Positions 1 to 6,394 of a DNA stretch of 24,383 nt are shown here, piece after piece; positions within the stretch are counted from its first letter, which is position 1, and every line of letters begins with the position of its first letter. The notes under the pieces were generated by a model. It was not told the DNA's origin. It saw nothing but the letters and a program-made list of their open reading frames with translations, and ran no database searches. This stretch comes from VBDM01 sp035317085 (GTDB taxonomy: Bacteria > Pseudomonadota > Gammaproteobacteria > Burkholderiales > SG8-39). Location of the stretch: positions 1 to 24,383 of the forward strand of contig DATHHS010000092.1 of the NCBI GenBank assembly GCA_035317085.1, given 5' to 3'. The translations under genes and the position numbers were made by a program.

Positions 1-910
1 TGACGGTTTCGCCGCCGCGCGTGATCGACAGCTGCATCGACACGATTCCGTGATTCTGCGTGAGGGCCTGCTGGCTGTACTGGATATCGCAGGCCGTCAC
101 ATTGGCCGCCAGCACGCCGGAAGTCCCCACCGGCGGCACTGGTTGAGCTAGTGTGATGGTGTAGCCCGAGATGCGGGTCAGGGTACCGGTACCGTTGCCT
201 TTGGCGTCAGTCCCAGCCGTCGACGGGCAAACGTAGGTGACCGGGCCACTTACTACGCTGAAGCGGCTACCGGGCGACGCCAGGGGAAACTGCCGTGAGG
301 CGAAGGTGATATGGCGCTCGTTCGCCAATGCTCCGGCGGTATCGGGGCCGGGGATGGCCGCGGTGTTGCAGGTCGGCGCGAACGACGTGGCGCTGGTACA
401 ACTGCTGCCCGCTTGATTGTAGGTGTAGGCGTTGCTCTCGGGTTGGGTTTGAAGCGCAAACAAGTTATGCACCACCAGAATATCGCTTGCAACGATCGTC
501 TGACCAGTCACCGTGCTCAGGGGGCTCAAAGTGTCGAAGGTGGTGTCCACCGCGGAAAAGTTGAGGATATCCCCGGCACCCGTGTTGTCCGCCTGGGCGC
601 GATAGCGGCCGCCCGTCTTGGTCTGCAATAGCTCGAGGTATACGATGCCGCTGGCCGCCGTTACGCGCAGGCTGTTGGGCAAGGCAACTCGGATATCCCG
701 CGCCATGCGCCGCAAGGCGGTGTCGGCGACGTCGCTGAGCTCGCCGCGGCGCGCCGTGTCGATGTAGGCCCGCACCGGGTCGCGCATGAACAGGGCGACC
801 ACCGCGGCAATGATGCCGAGAATGGTCATCACCGCCACCAGTTCGATCAGAGTGAATCCCGCGCGGCTGCGTGCCGGACTGGGGGGGGACGGGGCGATCC
901 GGAGCGGCAT
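1..910 (-). CDS. mshO: MshO-like minor pilin, partial (C-terminus beyond left edge)
   Basis: The minus-strand frame is open from an ATG at 910 to the window edge, about 303 residues with no stop. The N-terminus is a class III prepilin leader: a basic segment, then G18|F19 with TLIEL and Glu23 at +5, followed by a hydrophobic helix with AVMTILGIIAAVV. A long Ser/Thr/Gly-rich globular part follows, with paired cysteines. Such large minor pilins at the end of an mshA-C-D run are MshO, which helps prime or cap the pilus. It starts 7 nt after the mshD stop, so it is translated from the same transcript. Codons 8-10 hold eight consecutive C on the coding strand. Family assignment rests on leader, size and gene order; a generic PilW-like minor pilin is the alternative. 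Confidence 0.75.
   Translation of the reverse strand, partial: MPLRIAPSPPSPARSRAGFTLIELVAVMTILGIIAAVVALFMRDPVRAYIDTARRGELSDVADTALRRMARDIRVALPNSLRVTAASGIVYLELLQTKTGGRYRAQADNTGAGDILNFSAVDTTFDTLSPLSTVTGQTIVASDILVVHNLFALQTQPESNAYTYNQAGSSCTSATSFAPTCNTAAIPGPDTAGALANERHITFASRQFPLASPGSRFSVVSGPVTYVCPSTAGTDAKGNGTGTLTRISGYTITLAQPVPPVGTSGVLAANVTACDIQYSQQALTQNHGIVSMQLSITRGGETV
881..888. repeat. G8/C8 homopolymer in the mshO leader
   Basis: Eight consecutive G on the plus strand (C on the coding strand) lie within codons 8-10 of the mshO-like gene, in the cytoplasmic leader before the cleavage site. Slippage here would frameshift the gene before the mature pilin begins. Confidence 0.6.
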
Positions 911-917
911 CGGAATC

Positions 918-1394
918 TCAGTAGTCGAGCTTGTAGCCCCGCAGGACTACGCCCGAGCCCGGCCCGCTTACGGTCACCGTGATCAGCTTGGAAGCCGCTG
1001 AAGGGACGGTGGACAGCGCAGTCGGAACGACCGTCACCGAAACGCTGTAGGCGGCGAGGCCGGCGATGGCCGTCCCGTCAATCGCAAAAATGCCAGTGGT
1101 CGCGAAGGTGTCGTAGTCGCTGACATCGTCGAATTGTGCGCGGTTGGCCTGGATCTTAGCGCCACCGAACCCGCCGACCGGCGGATTGTTGAACGGCATC
1201 AGCAGGATCTCATCCATCAGCGACTCGGCGATGGCGATGGCCTGCTTGTTGACCACCGGGTTGACGCTCCCGACCACAGCCGTGTTGAACACCAGCAGAA
1301 TGCCGGTCAAGGCGATCGACATCACCACGATCAGCAGGATCAGCTCGGGCAGCGAGAACCCGCGGCTGCGCGCCGGTTTACGGCTTGTGCACAT
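918..1394 (-). CDS. mshD: MshD-like minor pilin
   Basis: This is a 158-residue prepilin. The leader ends in R-G12|F13-SLPEL with Glu17 at +5. A hydrophobic helix (ILLIVVMSIALTGILLV) follows, then a segment with PVVNKQAIAIAESLMDEIL. The N-V-K-Q-A-A-I-A-E stretch after the helix is characteristic of MshD. The ATG at 1394 was preferred over an in-frame TTG at 1415 because AGGA lies 8 nt upstream of the ATG. The gene overlaps the end of mshC by 17 nt, indicating translational coupling. Expected role: minor pilin in the inner-membrane initiation complex of the MSHA-type pilus. Confidence 0.82.
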   Translation of the reverse strand: MCTSRKPARSRGFSLPELILLIVVMSIALTGILLVFNTAVVGSVNPVVNKQAIAIAESLMDEILLMPFNNPPVGGFGGAKIQANRAQFDDVSDYDTFATTGIFAIDGTAIAGLAAYSVSVTVVPTALSTVPSAASKLITVTVSGPGSGVVLRGYKLDY

Positions 1395-1863
1395 AACCGG
1401 TTTCCTGCTCGACAAGGAAAGGAAACGAGCCGCTGCCGCTGACCGTTACCGTCAGAAGGCCCGCAAAACCGCTGGGCCGACCGAGCGGATCGAAAGTGAA
1501 CGACCCCGTAGCTGGGTTCGTGGTAAGAACCACCCCTGCCGGCGCGAGGCTGTTGAAGTTGCCCGCCCCCGAGGGGGAGGTAACTGGCACAGTCCCGGCG
1601 CATGGGTTGGCGGCGCAGATCGTGAGCGAGACCGTGTTTGGAGGTGTGTTGAACGTGACCGTCGTAGTGCGGCGCTGCGCGATCGCCACCTTCCGGGCGT
1701 AGGCGACCTGCGCCTGAGCCAGATCCGCGTAACCTGCGGTATCGAAGCCGCCACGGCCGAACATCGCCGCGGCGCTTACCGACAGGATCCCGACGATAAG
1801 GATCACGGCGATCAGCTCGGCAAGCGTGAACCCCGATTGCGGCGACTGGAAAGTGAATCTCAT
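1378..1863 (-). CDS. mshC: MshC-like minor pilin
   Basis: A 161-residue prepilin with leader QS-G11|F12-TLAEL (Glu16 at +5), helix AVILIVGILSVSAAAMF, and a C-terminal beta-rich domain containing a CAANPC cysteine pair. Position between mshA and mshD fits MshC (GspH/FimT-like). The reading frame stays open upstream to 1932, but that part crosses a strong terminator hairpin (1893-1924) and has no leader-like composition, so the ATG at 1863 is the start. It has an AGGTT-like ribosome site 7-11 nt upstream. Confidence 0.8.
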   Translation of the reverse strand: MRFTFQSPQSGFTLAELIAVILIVGILSVSAAAMFGRGGFDTAGYADLAQAQVAYARKVAIAQRRTTTVTFNTPPNTVSLTICAANPCAGTVPVTSPSGAGNFNSLAPAGVVLTTNPATGSFTFDPLGRPSGFAGLLTVTVSGSGSFPFLVEQETGYVHKP

Positions 1864-1883
1864 TTCAAGAACCTGTCGGCTCC

Positions 1884-1924
1884 AAAAGAAAAGGGGAATA
1901 GCGAAGCGGACTCGCCATTCCCCC
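1884..1924 (-). terminator. Intrinsic terminator between mshA and mshC
   Basis: On the minus strand, GGGGAAT and ATTCCCC arms (plus-strand 1893-1899 and 1917-1923) pair over 7 bp. A further 4-bp inner stem (GCGA/TCGC) is present, with a 7-nt loop. A T-rich tail (TTTTCTTTT) covers 1892-1884. It lies about 105 nt after the mshA stop and 20 nt before the mshC start. Readthrough is needed for mshC-D-O, so it probably acts as a partial terminator that makes pilin mRNA exceed minor-pilin mRNA. Confidence 0.8.
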
Positions 1925-1989
1925 TGGTTCACTTTTCTTACCTGCTTGCCGGGCGCGCGTGCAGTCCCGTTTAGGCTTGAGCCCGCTTC

Positions 1990-2003
1990 TCCCGGCTCCG
2001 GGA
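1990..2003. repeat. Small inverted repeat after mshA
   Basis: A 6-bp stem with 2-nt loop (TCCCGG-CT-CCGGGA) lies 26 nt beyond the mshA stop. No T-tract follows it, so it is more likely an mRNA 3' stabilising structure than a terminator. Confidence 0.3.
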
Positions 2004-2028
2004 TTGTGGAGGTGTAAAAACTACAGGA

Positions 2029-2427
2029 TCAAGGAATAATAAGGGCGACGAACGCAGCGGTCACGCTGGCATTAGGAATCGGTGCCGCCACCTGGCACGT
2101 TTTGGAAGTGCCAGTTTGCGTCAGCTCGGTAATCGTGTAGCCAGCAGGCATCGCACCCACACCGCCGGCGAGGGTTCCCCTGGTGTCGTTGCACGCAGTG
2201 GCGGCGACAATCGCAACGCCGTCCGTGTTGCTCAGTGAGCGGCGCGCATAGTTCATGGATGCCCCGGATGCCAGCGCGCCCGCAACACCTTGCACAGCGG
2301 CCGAACGGGCGCTGGCGCTCAGGTCGAGAAACTGCGGCGCGGCGGTCACCGCAAGGATGCCCAGAATCAAAATGACGGCGATCAGTTCGATCAGGGTAAA
2401 ACCGGTTGCTCGTTGTTTCAATACCAT
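2029..2427 (-). CDS. mshA: MSHA-type major pilin
   Basis: This 132-residue type IV pilin has leader RAT-G9|F10-TLIEL with Glu14 at +5. A canonical hydrophobic alpha1 helix (IAVILILGILAVTAAPQFLDL) follows, then SARSAAVQGVAGALASGAS, a phrase typical of MshA. Cys79 and Cys111 would form the C-terminal disulfide loop. The ATG at 2427 is chosen over an in-frame GTG at 2439 because a perfect GGAGG ends 5 nt upstream of it. The mature domain is rich in Ser/Thr, giving possible O-glycosylation sites. It is preceded by a 331-bp promoter region and followed by an intrinsic terminator, as expected for the abundant structural subunit. Confidence 0.9.
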   Translation of the reverse strand: MVLKQRATGFTLIELIAVILILGILAVTAAPQFLDLSASARSAAVQGVAGALASGASMNYARRSLSNTDGVAIVAATACNDTRGTLAGGVGAMPAGYTITELTQTGTSKTCQVAAPIPNASVTAAFVALIIP

Positions 2428-2758
2428 AGAAACCTCCACGCGTTATGAATATGAACTAAGGCAAACCAAAGACAAAGTATCCTAAGCAGAAATCAAGCCA
2501 GCCTCAAACAAATAGTCCACAAATAAACAACTAACTACCCCCGTCCGCAAAGGCATGTAGCATGGCCCATCCGCTATTCCCTTGCTTTGATTGACTTGCT
2601 TCCAAATCGCGTCGACACTTTGCCGTCCCTGATATTTGCCGCGCCGGTCAAGCGTCTGATACGACTGTCATACTATCCCAATAAAACCAGAAAACCAAGC
2701 AGTTCAACAGACTATCTCAAGACGTTTCTGACGATGTGTCCCGGGCATCCGGTCAGCG
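2428..2758. other. Intergenic region upstream of mshA
   Basis: These 331 bp between the MshF-like gene and mshA are noticeably more A/T-rich than the surroundings. They hold the sigma54-like site at 2485-2500 and the mshA ribosome site. No open frame with coding character and no clear terminator for the upstream genes was found, so mshE-G-F transcripts may continue into mshA. Confidence 0.6.
2485..2500 (-). promoter_or_regulatory. Putative sigma54 (-24/-12) promoter of mshA
   Basis: On the minus strand, TGGCTTG-ATTT-CTGCT matches the RpoN consensus TGGCACG-N4-TTGCW at 9 of 12 positions. The invariant GG and GC doublets are exactly 10 nt apart. Transcription would start near 2474, giving an untranslated leader of about 47 nt before the mshA ATG. 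Many type IV pilin genes (pilA) are RpoN-dependent. No good sigma70 -35/-10 pair was seen nearer the gene. Confidence 0.5.
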
Positions 2759-3316
2759 TCAGTCGAGGTCCCGGAACCAGTTGTACGGCTCGACGGCAGT
2801 CAGCTCCATTCGGCCAACCCCACGCAGCGGATTGGGCCGTCCCTTCTCACCCGGCAGCGGACCGACATCGATCCGGACCTGAAAACGAATCGCGGCCTGT
2901 CCGTCCTTTCCCGCCACGAAATGCCGGGTACGCGCCGGAACATAGACCAGCCGCTTGGCGCTTCCGTCGAAATACCATTTTCCCGGGCTTGAGTCGTCCG
3001 CCGGGGCGCCGGCGAAGACACCCAGATAATTCTCCGGCCGGTCGGCCAGCCAGTTCATGGGATTTTCCGCTTCGAGCTGCTTCATGTCCTCCATCCGGCC
3101 TTGCACCAGCAACCCAGCGGCGCGCAGTTGGAGCGCGCTTCTCAGTACCACCACCACCTGCTCCATTGCCGCTTTCTCGGCACGCTCCTGGTAGTACAGC
3201 AGGCGGTCGGCCAGCAAGGCCGCCAGCACCGCGATGACGAGAAGGACCGCAATCAGCTCGATCAGGGTAAACGCCCGGGCTCGCCGTCCGGACACGCTCG
3301 TCGCCGCGCGCTTCAC
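2759..3316 (-). CDS. MshF-like protein with prepilin-type leader
   Basis: A 185-residue protein. The leader is GRRAR-A15|F16-TLIEL with Glu20 at +5, then helix AVLLVIAVLAALLADRLLYYQERAEKAAMEQ. The cleavage site has Ala where Gly is usual at -1. The C-terminal part contains ENPMNWLADRPENYLG and GKWYFD...LVYVP, which resemble MshF of MSHA pili as I recall it. The protein therefore looks like an MshF periplasmic domain behind a pilin-type N-terminus. The start is a GTG 12 nt after the mshG stop. The position between mshG and mshA is where mshF and mshB lie in Vibrio-type clusters. Calling it MshB or a general pseudopilin is the alternative. Confidence 0.65.
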   Translation of the reverse strand: MKRAATSVSGRRARAFTLIELIAVLLVIAVLAALLADRLLYYQERAEKAAMEQVVVVLRSALQLRAAGLLVQGRMEDMKQLEAENPMNWLADRPENYLGVFAGAPADDSSPGKWYFDGSAKRLVYVPARTRHFVAGKDGQAAIRFQVRIDVGPLPGEKGRPNPLRGVGRMELTAVEPYNWFRDLD

Positions 3317-3328
3317 AAGACCGGACGG

Positions 3329-4555
3329 CTACTTGCCGAGCGCAACATGGCCGAGGTTCCACATCGGCAGCAACACCCCGAGCGCCAGGATGAGCACCAT
3401 GATCGCCAGGGAGACGATCAGGATCGGCTCAATCTGCGAACTGAGCGCTTTCAGATCGTAATCGACCTCGCGTTCGTACATCTCGGCGACCTCGATCATC
3501 AGCTCGTCCAGCGAACCCGTTTCGTCGCCCACCGCGATCATCTGCAGCACCACCGGCGTGAACACTCCGGCCGTGACGGCCGTGCGCAGCACGCTCTCCC
3601 CTCTCTCGACGCCGTCGCGCATCTGCTCGATGCGCTGGCCGATGTAATCGTTGTCCACCACGTTGGCCACCGTGGACATTCCCTGCACGATAGGCACTCC
3701 GCTCTTAAGAGACATCGCGAAGCCGCGCGCGAAGCGCGCCAGGGTAGCCTTGAGCACGATCTTGCCTGAGATCGGTATGCGCAGCTTCGTGCGGTCCCAG
3801 ACATACTTGCCGCGAGGGGTCGCGACGAAGCTGCGAAAGCCGATGAACGCCGCAAAACCCGCTGCCACGAACAAGGGCCAGAACTGCAGGCTGAAATCGG
3901 AGAACGCGATGAGAACCCGCGTGAGCAAAGGCAAGGGGGCATTGAACCCCTTGTAGAGCTGTGCAAACACCGGGATCACGAAGATGTTGACGATGACCAG
4001 CGCTATGCCCATCGCCGCCACCACGAAAGCCGGATAGCGCAGTGCGGCTTTCACGCGGTCGTGCATCTCCTTTTCGAATTCGAGATGGCGGGACAGGCGC
4101 AGGAACACCTCTTCCAGCAAGCCCGTCATCTCGCCCACCCGCACCAGGCTGACGTAGAAGTTGGAAAATACCTTCTGATGGCGCCACATGGCGGCGGACA
4201 GTTCGCGCCCGCTATCCAGGCTCATGCGCAAATCCTGGAGCACTGTTCCGAGCGCCGGATTGGTGGCGGATTCCTGCAGACCCGCCAACGCTCTCAGCAT
4301 CGGCACGCCCGCCTTGAGCAGCGTGTACATCTGGCGCGAAAACAGCATCGTGTCGGTGATAGTGACCTTTTCGGAAAAACGCGCGAGCAGACCCGACGCC
4401 CCAATTTTGATCGACGCTGCGGAAGCACGGATTTCCACCGGCGTAATACCGGTGTTGAGCAACTGGTCGGCGACCGCTCCGCTGTCGTCACCCTCCAGCC
4501 CGCCCGTGACCAGTTCGCCGCGGGCGTTGCGGCCTTTATATTCGAAAAGCGGCAT
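3329..4555 (-). CDS. mshG: MSHA biogenesis platform protein, GspF/PilC family
   Basis: This 408-residue polytopic inner-membrane protein has two GspF domains, roughly 70-190 and 270-395. Both contain the family phrase pattern: FSRQMYTLLKAGVPMLRAL and GFAMSLKSGVPIVQGM, each followed by VGE/VGDETG and L..E/D..Y stretches. Transmembrane helices lie near 170-195, 220-240 and at the C-terminus. It is the platform that couples the MshE ATPase to pilin insertion. Its ATG overlaps the mshE stop by 1 nt (TGATG), so the two are co-translated. Length is normal for the family. Confidence 0.9.
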   Translation of the reverse strand: MPLFEYKGRNARGELVTGGLEGDDSGAVADQLLNTGITPVEIRASAASIKIGASGLLARFSEKVTITDTMLFSRQMYTLLKAGVPMLRALAGLQESATNPALGTVLQDLRMSLDSGRELSAAMWRHQKVFSNFYVSLVRVGEMTGLLEEVFLRLSRHLEFEKEMHDRVKAALRYPAFVVAAMGIALVIVNIFVIPVFAQLYKGFNAPLPLLTRVLIAFSDFSLQFWPLFVAAGFAAFIGFRSFVATPRGKYVWDRTKLRIPISGKIVLKATLARFARGFAMSLKSGVPIVQGMSTVANVVDNDYIGQRIEQMRDGVERGESVLRTAVTAGVFTPVVLQMIAVGDETGSLDELMIEVAEMYEREVDYDLKALSSQIEPILIVSLAIMVLILALGVLLPMWNLGHVALGK

Positions 4556-6258
4556 CAGTCCTCGATCTGAGTTGCAAGCCGCAGCACCTCTGCCAGGGTC
4601 GTTCTGCCCCTGGCAGCCAATAGCAGCGCGCTGTCGCGCAGGGTGGCACCGGCCATTTGCTGATACGCGCGCTGCCGGAAAGGGGCGGGATCGCTCTGGC
4701 CCAGGGCCTCGATCAGCGCTTCAGTCATTTCCAGCAGCTCGTAGACGCCCATGCGGCCGGCGTAGCCGGTCCCGTTGCAATGCGAACAGCCGCGGCCGTG
4801 CGTATAGCGCGCGCCGGCGGGGAGGCTGAGCGCAGCGCCGGCCACCCAGCTGACCTCCTGAGGATTGGGAACATAGGGCTCGGCGCAGGATTCGCAAACG
4901 ACGCGCACCAGGCGCTGCGCCAGCACCGCGTGCACCGAGGTCGCCACCATATAGCCGGGCGCGCCCATATCGATGAGACGGATCGGCGTGCTGGCGGCGT
5001 CGTTGGTGTGCAGCGTCGACAGCACCAGGTGGCCGGTCAATGCCGCGCGCAGGCCGATCTGCACCGTTTCCTGATCGCGCATCTCGCCGATCAGAATCAC
5101 GTCCGGGTCCTGACGCAGCGCGGAGCGCAGCACGCGGGAGAAGGTCAGCTCGATCTTGTCGTTGACCTGGACCTGGTTGATTCCGGGCATGCGATACTCG
5201 ACCGGATCTTCGACGGTGATGACTTTCTTCTCGACGCCGCTGATCTCGGCAAGCGCGGCATAGAGAGTCGTGGTCTTGCCGCTGCCGGTCGGTCCGGTCA
5301 CCAGGACCATGCCGTTGGGACGCCGGATCGTATCCCGGAACTTGGACAGCATCTGCTCCGGCATGCCCAGGTTGTCCAGCCCGAGCAAACCGCTGGATTG
5401 ATTCAGCAGCCGCAGAACCACCGACTCGCCGTGCTGCACCGGCATGGTCGACATGCGCACGTCGACCTGCTGGTCGCGCACCTTGATGTTGAAACGGCCG
5501 TCCTGCGGCAGGCGCTTCTCGGAAATGTCCAGGCCCCCCATGAGTTTCAGCCGTTGCACCAGCGCCGGACCGATGCGCATGTCGGATTCGGTCTGGAGGA
5601 ACAACACGCCGTCGATGCGAAAACGGATGTGTACCCGGCCTTCCTGCGGCTCGATGTGTATGTCCGAGGCGTTGACCTGCGTGGCATCCTCGAATACCGA
5701 CTGCAGCAGCTTGACCACCGGGGCTTCCTCGGTGCCCAGAGTGGCCGACAGCGTGCCAAAATCGATGTAGGTATCGCCGATGTCCTCCTCGAGCGCCTTC
5801 GCAAGACCGCTGATTTCCTCGGTGCGCCGATAGACCCGGTCGATCGTCTGCAACAGCAGCAATTCGCCCACCACCGCCAGATCGATCTCGCGCTTGAGCA
5901 CGCGTGCGACGTCGTCGTACGCGAACAGATCGCTCGGGTCGCTCATGCCGATCAGGTAGCTCGTCTTGCGGTCTTCCAGCACCAGGGCGCGATGGCGCCG
6001 CGCCTGCGCTTCCGGCAGGCGACGCGCCACCTCAGGCACCAGGTTGAAGAATTTGAGGTTGATGTAGGGAATATTGAACTGCTTGGCGATCGCCTCGGAG
6101 ATCTGCTCCTCGGTAACGAAGCCGTTTTCGACCAGCAGCTTGCCGATCTTGCGCCCGCCGCGTTTCTGCTGCTCCAGGACGAATTTCAACTGCTCCTGCG
6201 AAATCAGCTTTTGCGAGATCAGCAGGTCGCCCAGTCGGATTTTTTCAGGACGTGCCAT
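4555..6258 (-). CDS. mshE: MSHA pilus assembly ATPase with c-di-GMP-type MshEN domain
   Basis: A 567-residue GspE/PilB-family hexameric ATPase powering pilus extension. Residues 8-31 and 37-60 form two copies of the 24-residue MshEN motif (RLG..L......L....L...L..Q; IG..LV..GFV....I...I..Q) separated by 5 residues, the arrangement known to bind c-di-GMP in Vibrio MshE. In the first copy the usual Gly at position 10 is Lys17. Walker A is GPTGSGKT at 322-329, Walker B DPDVILIGEMRD at 384-395, followed by the LSTLHTND His box. The zinc cysteines are C455, C458, C491 and C494. An AGGA lies 7 nt before the ATG. mshG follows with a 1-nt overlap. Confidence 0.92.
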   Translation of the reverse strand: MARPEKIRLGDLLISQKLISQEQLKFVLEQQKRGGRKIGKLLVENGFVTEEQISEAIAKQFNIPYINLKFFNLVPEVARRLPEAQARRHRALVLEDRKTSYLIGMSDPSDLFAYDDVARVLKREIDLAVVGELLLLQTIDRVYRRTEEISGLAKALEEDIGDTYIDFGTLSATLGTEEAPVVKLLQSVFEDATQVNASDIHIEPQEGRVHIRFRIDGVLFLQTESDMRIGPALVQRLKLMGGLDISEKRLPQDGRFNIKVRDQQVDVRMSTMPVQHGESVVLRLLNQSSGLLGLDNLGMPEQMLSKFRDTIRRPNGMVLVTGPTGSGKTTTLYAALAEISGVEKKVITVEDPVEYRMPGINQVQVNDKIELTFSRVLRSALRQDPDVILIGEMRDQETVQIGLRAALTGHLVLSTLHTNDAASTPIRLIDMGAPGYMVATSVHAVLAQRLVRVVCESCAEPYVPNPQEVSWVAGAALSLPAGARYTHGRGCSHCNGTGYAGRMGVYELLEMTEALIEALGQSDPAPFRQRAYQQMAGATLRDSALLLAARGRTTLAEVLRLATQIED

Positions 6259-6302
6259 CAGGTTTTCCTATAAGAACTTCCCGCGCTTTCCCTAGTGGAT
6301 GC

Positions 6303-6308
6303 ATTTTA
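6303..6308 (-). promoter_or_regulatory. Possible -10 element upstream of mshE
   Basis: TAAAAT on the minus strand lies 44 nt before the mshE ATG in a 136-bp gap after pglL. No good -35 hexamer is seen at 16-18 nt. Small GC palindromes at 6368-6379 and 6383-6394 lie between the pglL stop and this element but lack a T-tract. The mshE cluster may have its own promoter or be read from pglL. Confidence 0.3.
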
Positions 6309-6394
6309 TCCTCTTGAAGTGAAAATAACTTCTTTCTCCCCGGCGGGCACGGGGCTGTGCCAAACCGCCGGATTTCCGGACGGGGGATCGCCCC

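Noticed and set aside
1864..1932. N-terminal extension of MshC
   Set aside because: The extra residues are encoded by a terminator hairpin and T-tract; the prepilin leader begins cleanly at 1863.
1144..1974. Plus-strand frame of 276 codons across mshC/mshD
   Set aside because: Antisense to two minor pilins with clear prepilin leaders.
4657..6273. Long plus-strand open frame (538 codons) opposite mshE
   Set aside because: It is the complement of a well-supported ATPase gene, is rich in His/Gln/Arg typical of antisense frames, and shows no domain.
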